A stretch of DNA of 64,000 bases from Acidobacteriota bacterium (GTDB taxonomy: Bacteria > Acidobacteriota > Terriglobia > Bryobacterales > UBA6623): the NCBI GenBank assembly GCA_016125275.1, contig WGMB01000002.1, positions 689,231 through 753,230 on the forward strand, in the 5' to 3' direction. A program made the translations under genes and the position numbers. This document shows positions 62,887 to 64,000 of the stretch, one piece after another. Every line of letters starts with the position of its first letter. Within the stretch, counting starts at the first letter, position 1. Under the pieces are notes generated by a model. It did no database searches. It was not told the DNA's origin and worked only from the letters and a program-made list of their open reading frames with translations.

Positions 62887-64000
62887 GTGACCAGCCCCCT
62901 TACCCGCCGCTCCCTTCTCGCCGCCGCCGCTGCCGCTTGGGCCGCGCCGAGTCCGTCGTCCGCCGCCGCATCCGCTCTGGCGCCACGGCAGGCCGACGGC
63001 ATCGACTGGTATGACGTCACCCAATGGGGCGTCGAAGGCAAGGGCTGGGACGACACTGCGCGCTACTTCGACCGGCTGCCGGCCCGCGCCGAGAAGACCG
63101 TGCGCAAGGCGGTGTGGGACCTCAGCCGGCACTCCGCCGGCATGCTCGTCCGCTTCGAGACCGACGCGCCGGCCATCCACTGCCGTTACGACCTCTACCT
63201 CGACCGCATCGCCATGCCGCACATGCCGGCCACCGGCGTCAGCGGCATCGACCTCTACGCCCGCGACCGGACCGGGAGAGACCGCTGGCTGGGCGTCTCG
63301 AAACCGACCGAGAAGCACGTGATGGCGGCGCTGGCGGACCCGATCGACAAGCCTGTTCATGGGACTCGCCTCTACACGGCTTATCTGCCGCTGTACAACG
63401 GCGTGGACGCGCTGGAGATCGGCGTGCCGTCGGGCTCGGCGTTCCAGCCCGTGGCGCCGCGCAAGAAAGGGGCGATCCTGTTCTACGGCACCTCGATCAT
63501 GCACGGCGCTTGCGCCTCGCGCCCCGGCATGTCGATCAGCGGCATCGTCGGCCGGCGTCTCGATCGGCCGGTCCTCAATCTGGGCTTTTCCGGCAACGGA
63601 CAGCTCGAGATGGAGGTCGCCGAATTCTTGGCGGAGCTCGACCCGGCGGTCTACGCCATCGACTGTCTACCGAACCTGCAAGGCGAGCAGGTCGCGGAGA
63701 GGACCGAGCCGCTGGTGCGGCGGCTACGCGAAGCCCGCCCGAAGACCCCGATTCTGCTGGTGGAGGACCGTACCTACGCTTACGCCTGGCTACGCGAATC
63801 GGCCCGCAAACGCCACGAAGGCAGCCGCGCGGCCTTCCACAAGGCCTATCAGAACCTGCTGCAGGCGGGCGTGAAGGGACTCGCCTATCTGCCCGGCGAC
63901 GGCCTGCTGGGCCAAGACGACGAAGCCGCCACCGACGGCTCGCATCCGAATGATCTGGGCATGACGCGGTACGCCGACGCCTACGTGAAGGCCCTGAATC
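62887..64000 (+). CDS. Exported SGNH/GDSL-family hydrolase (3' end cut by window edge)
   Basis: The frame from the GTG at 62887 stays open to the last base (371 codons), so the stop lies outside the window. A Tat-like leader (TSPLTRRSLLAAAAAAW) is followed by an N-terminal jelly-roll domain (about 40-190) with YDVTQWGVEGKGW and SGIDLYARD, the SGNH_hydro_N signature. The catalytic domain starts with ILFYGTSIMHG (block I, nucleophile Ser), then SGNGQLEMEVAE (block III, oxyanion) and ends with DGSHPNDLGM (block V, catalytic Asp and His). Family members deacetylate sugars or hydrolyse short esters on carbohydrates. It fits the other exported carbohydrate-active hydrolases in the window. Confidence 0.87.
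   Translation, partial: MTSPLTRRSLLAAAAAAWAAPSPSSAAASALAPRQADGIDWYDVTQWGVEGKGWDDTARYFDRLPARAEKTVRKAVWDLSRHSAGMLVRFETDAPAIHCRYDLYLDRIAMPHMPATGVSGIDLYARDRTGRDRWLGVSKPTEKHVMAALADPIDKPVHGTRLYTAYLPLYNGVDALEIGVPSGSAFQPVAPRKKGAILFYGTSIMHGACASRPGMSISGIVGRRLDRPVLNLGFSGNGQLEMEVAEFLAELDPAVYAIDCLPNLQGEQVAERTEPLVRRLREARPKTPILLVEDRTYAYAWLRESARKRHEGSRAAFHKAYQNLLQAGVKGLAYLPGDGLLGQDDEAATDGSHPNDLGMTRYADAYVKALN

Overview
The window is about 64 kb of high-GC, gene-dense chromosome from a free-living Gram-negative bacterium. The best match is Acidobacteriota, order Bryobacterales (the Solibacter lineage). The reasons are two proteins of the TIGR03437/'VNAASY' type, a DUF1501 plus DUF1553/PSCyt cytochrome pair, several exported sulfatases, many Tat-like signals on enzymes, a Ser/Thr kinase fused to TPRs, and an OmpA protein with PKD/Ig-like repeats. 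No plasmid, phage, IS element, CRISPR array, tRNA or rRNA was seen, and no gap between genes exceeds 300 bases. The assignment is an inference from gene content.

Layout. 1-9.6 kb: the 3' part of a Ser/Thr kinase-TPR protein, two small hypotheticals, an exported esterase, a DUF4159 protein, a tiny two-gene module (79 aa plus DUF2283), a sulfatase, a class V aminotransferase, ferrochelatase and an orphan lipoprotein. 9.7-20 kb: rpsO-pnp with a terminator, an exported class V aminotransferase, a PilZ protein, a signal-peptide methyltransferase, an enolase-superfamily enzyme, a PAS hybrid histidine kinase and glcF. 20-29.4 kb: a 999-aa OmpA/PKD/Ig surface protein, a class III aminotransferase, an amidohydrolase, an M20 peptidase, and overlapping GT2 and GT39 glycosyltransferases. 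29.5-33.8 kb: one 1,418-aa protein made of WD40 repeats, a Roc-like GTPase, a COR-like region, a zinc ribbon and a calcineurin-like phosphoesterase. 33.9-41.2 kb: dihydroorotase, hemB, a permease, a LolA-like protein, a beta-lactamase/VanX fusion and a hypothetical. 41.2-46.5 kb: DUF1501, DUF1553 and a SelA-like PLP enzyme. 46.6-53.9 kb: a duplicated SprT-like protein, tig, clpP, sdhCAB and mutY. 54-64 kb: a choice-of-anchor/TIGR03437-type protein, a sulfatase, a VirB10-like protein, a TolC-type channel with a multicopper oxidase (copper handling), a TIGR03437 protein, a beta-barrel protein, and a truncated SGNH hydrolase at the edge.

How the genes work together. The core genes cover respiration (sdhCAB), haem (hemB, hemH), pyrimidine synthesis (pyrC), RNA turnover and translation (pnp, rpsO), protein quality control (tig, clpP) and DNA repair (mutY). 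The rest is largely an exported catabolic and cell-envelope repertoire. Two features stand out. One is the WD40-GTPase-phosphoesterase protein, whose ten WD40 units of exactly 126 bp vary at the residues expected to form a recognition face; it looks like an NLR/Roco-type sensor with an effector domain. The other is a recurrent -10-like hexamer (TAnnnT) placed 5-10 bases before start codons, which suggests widespread leaderless transcription.
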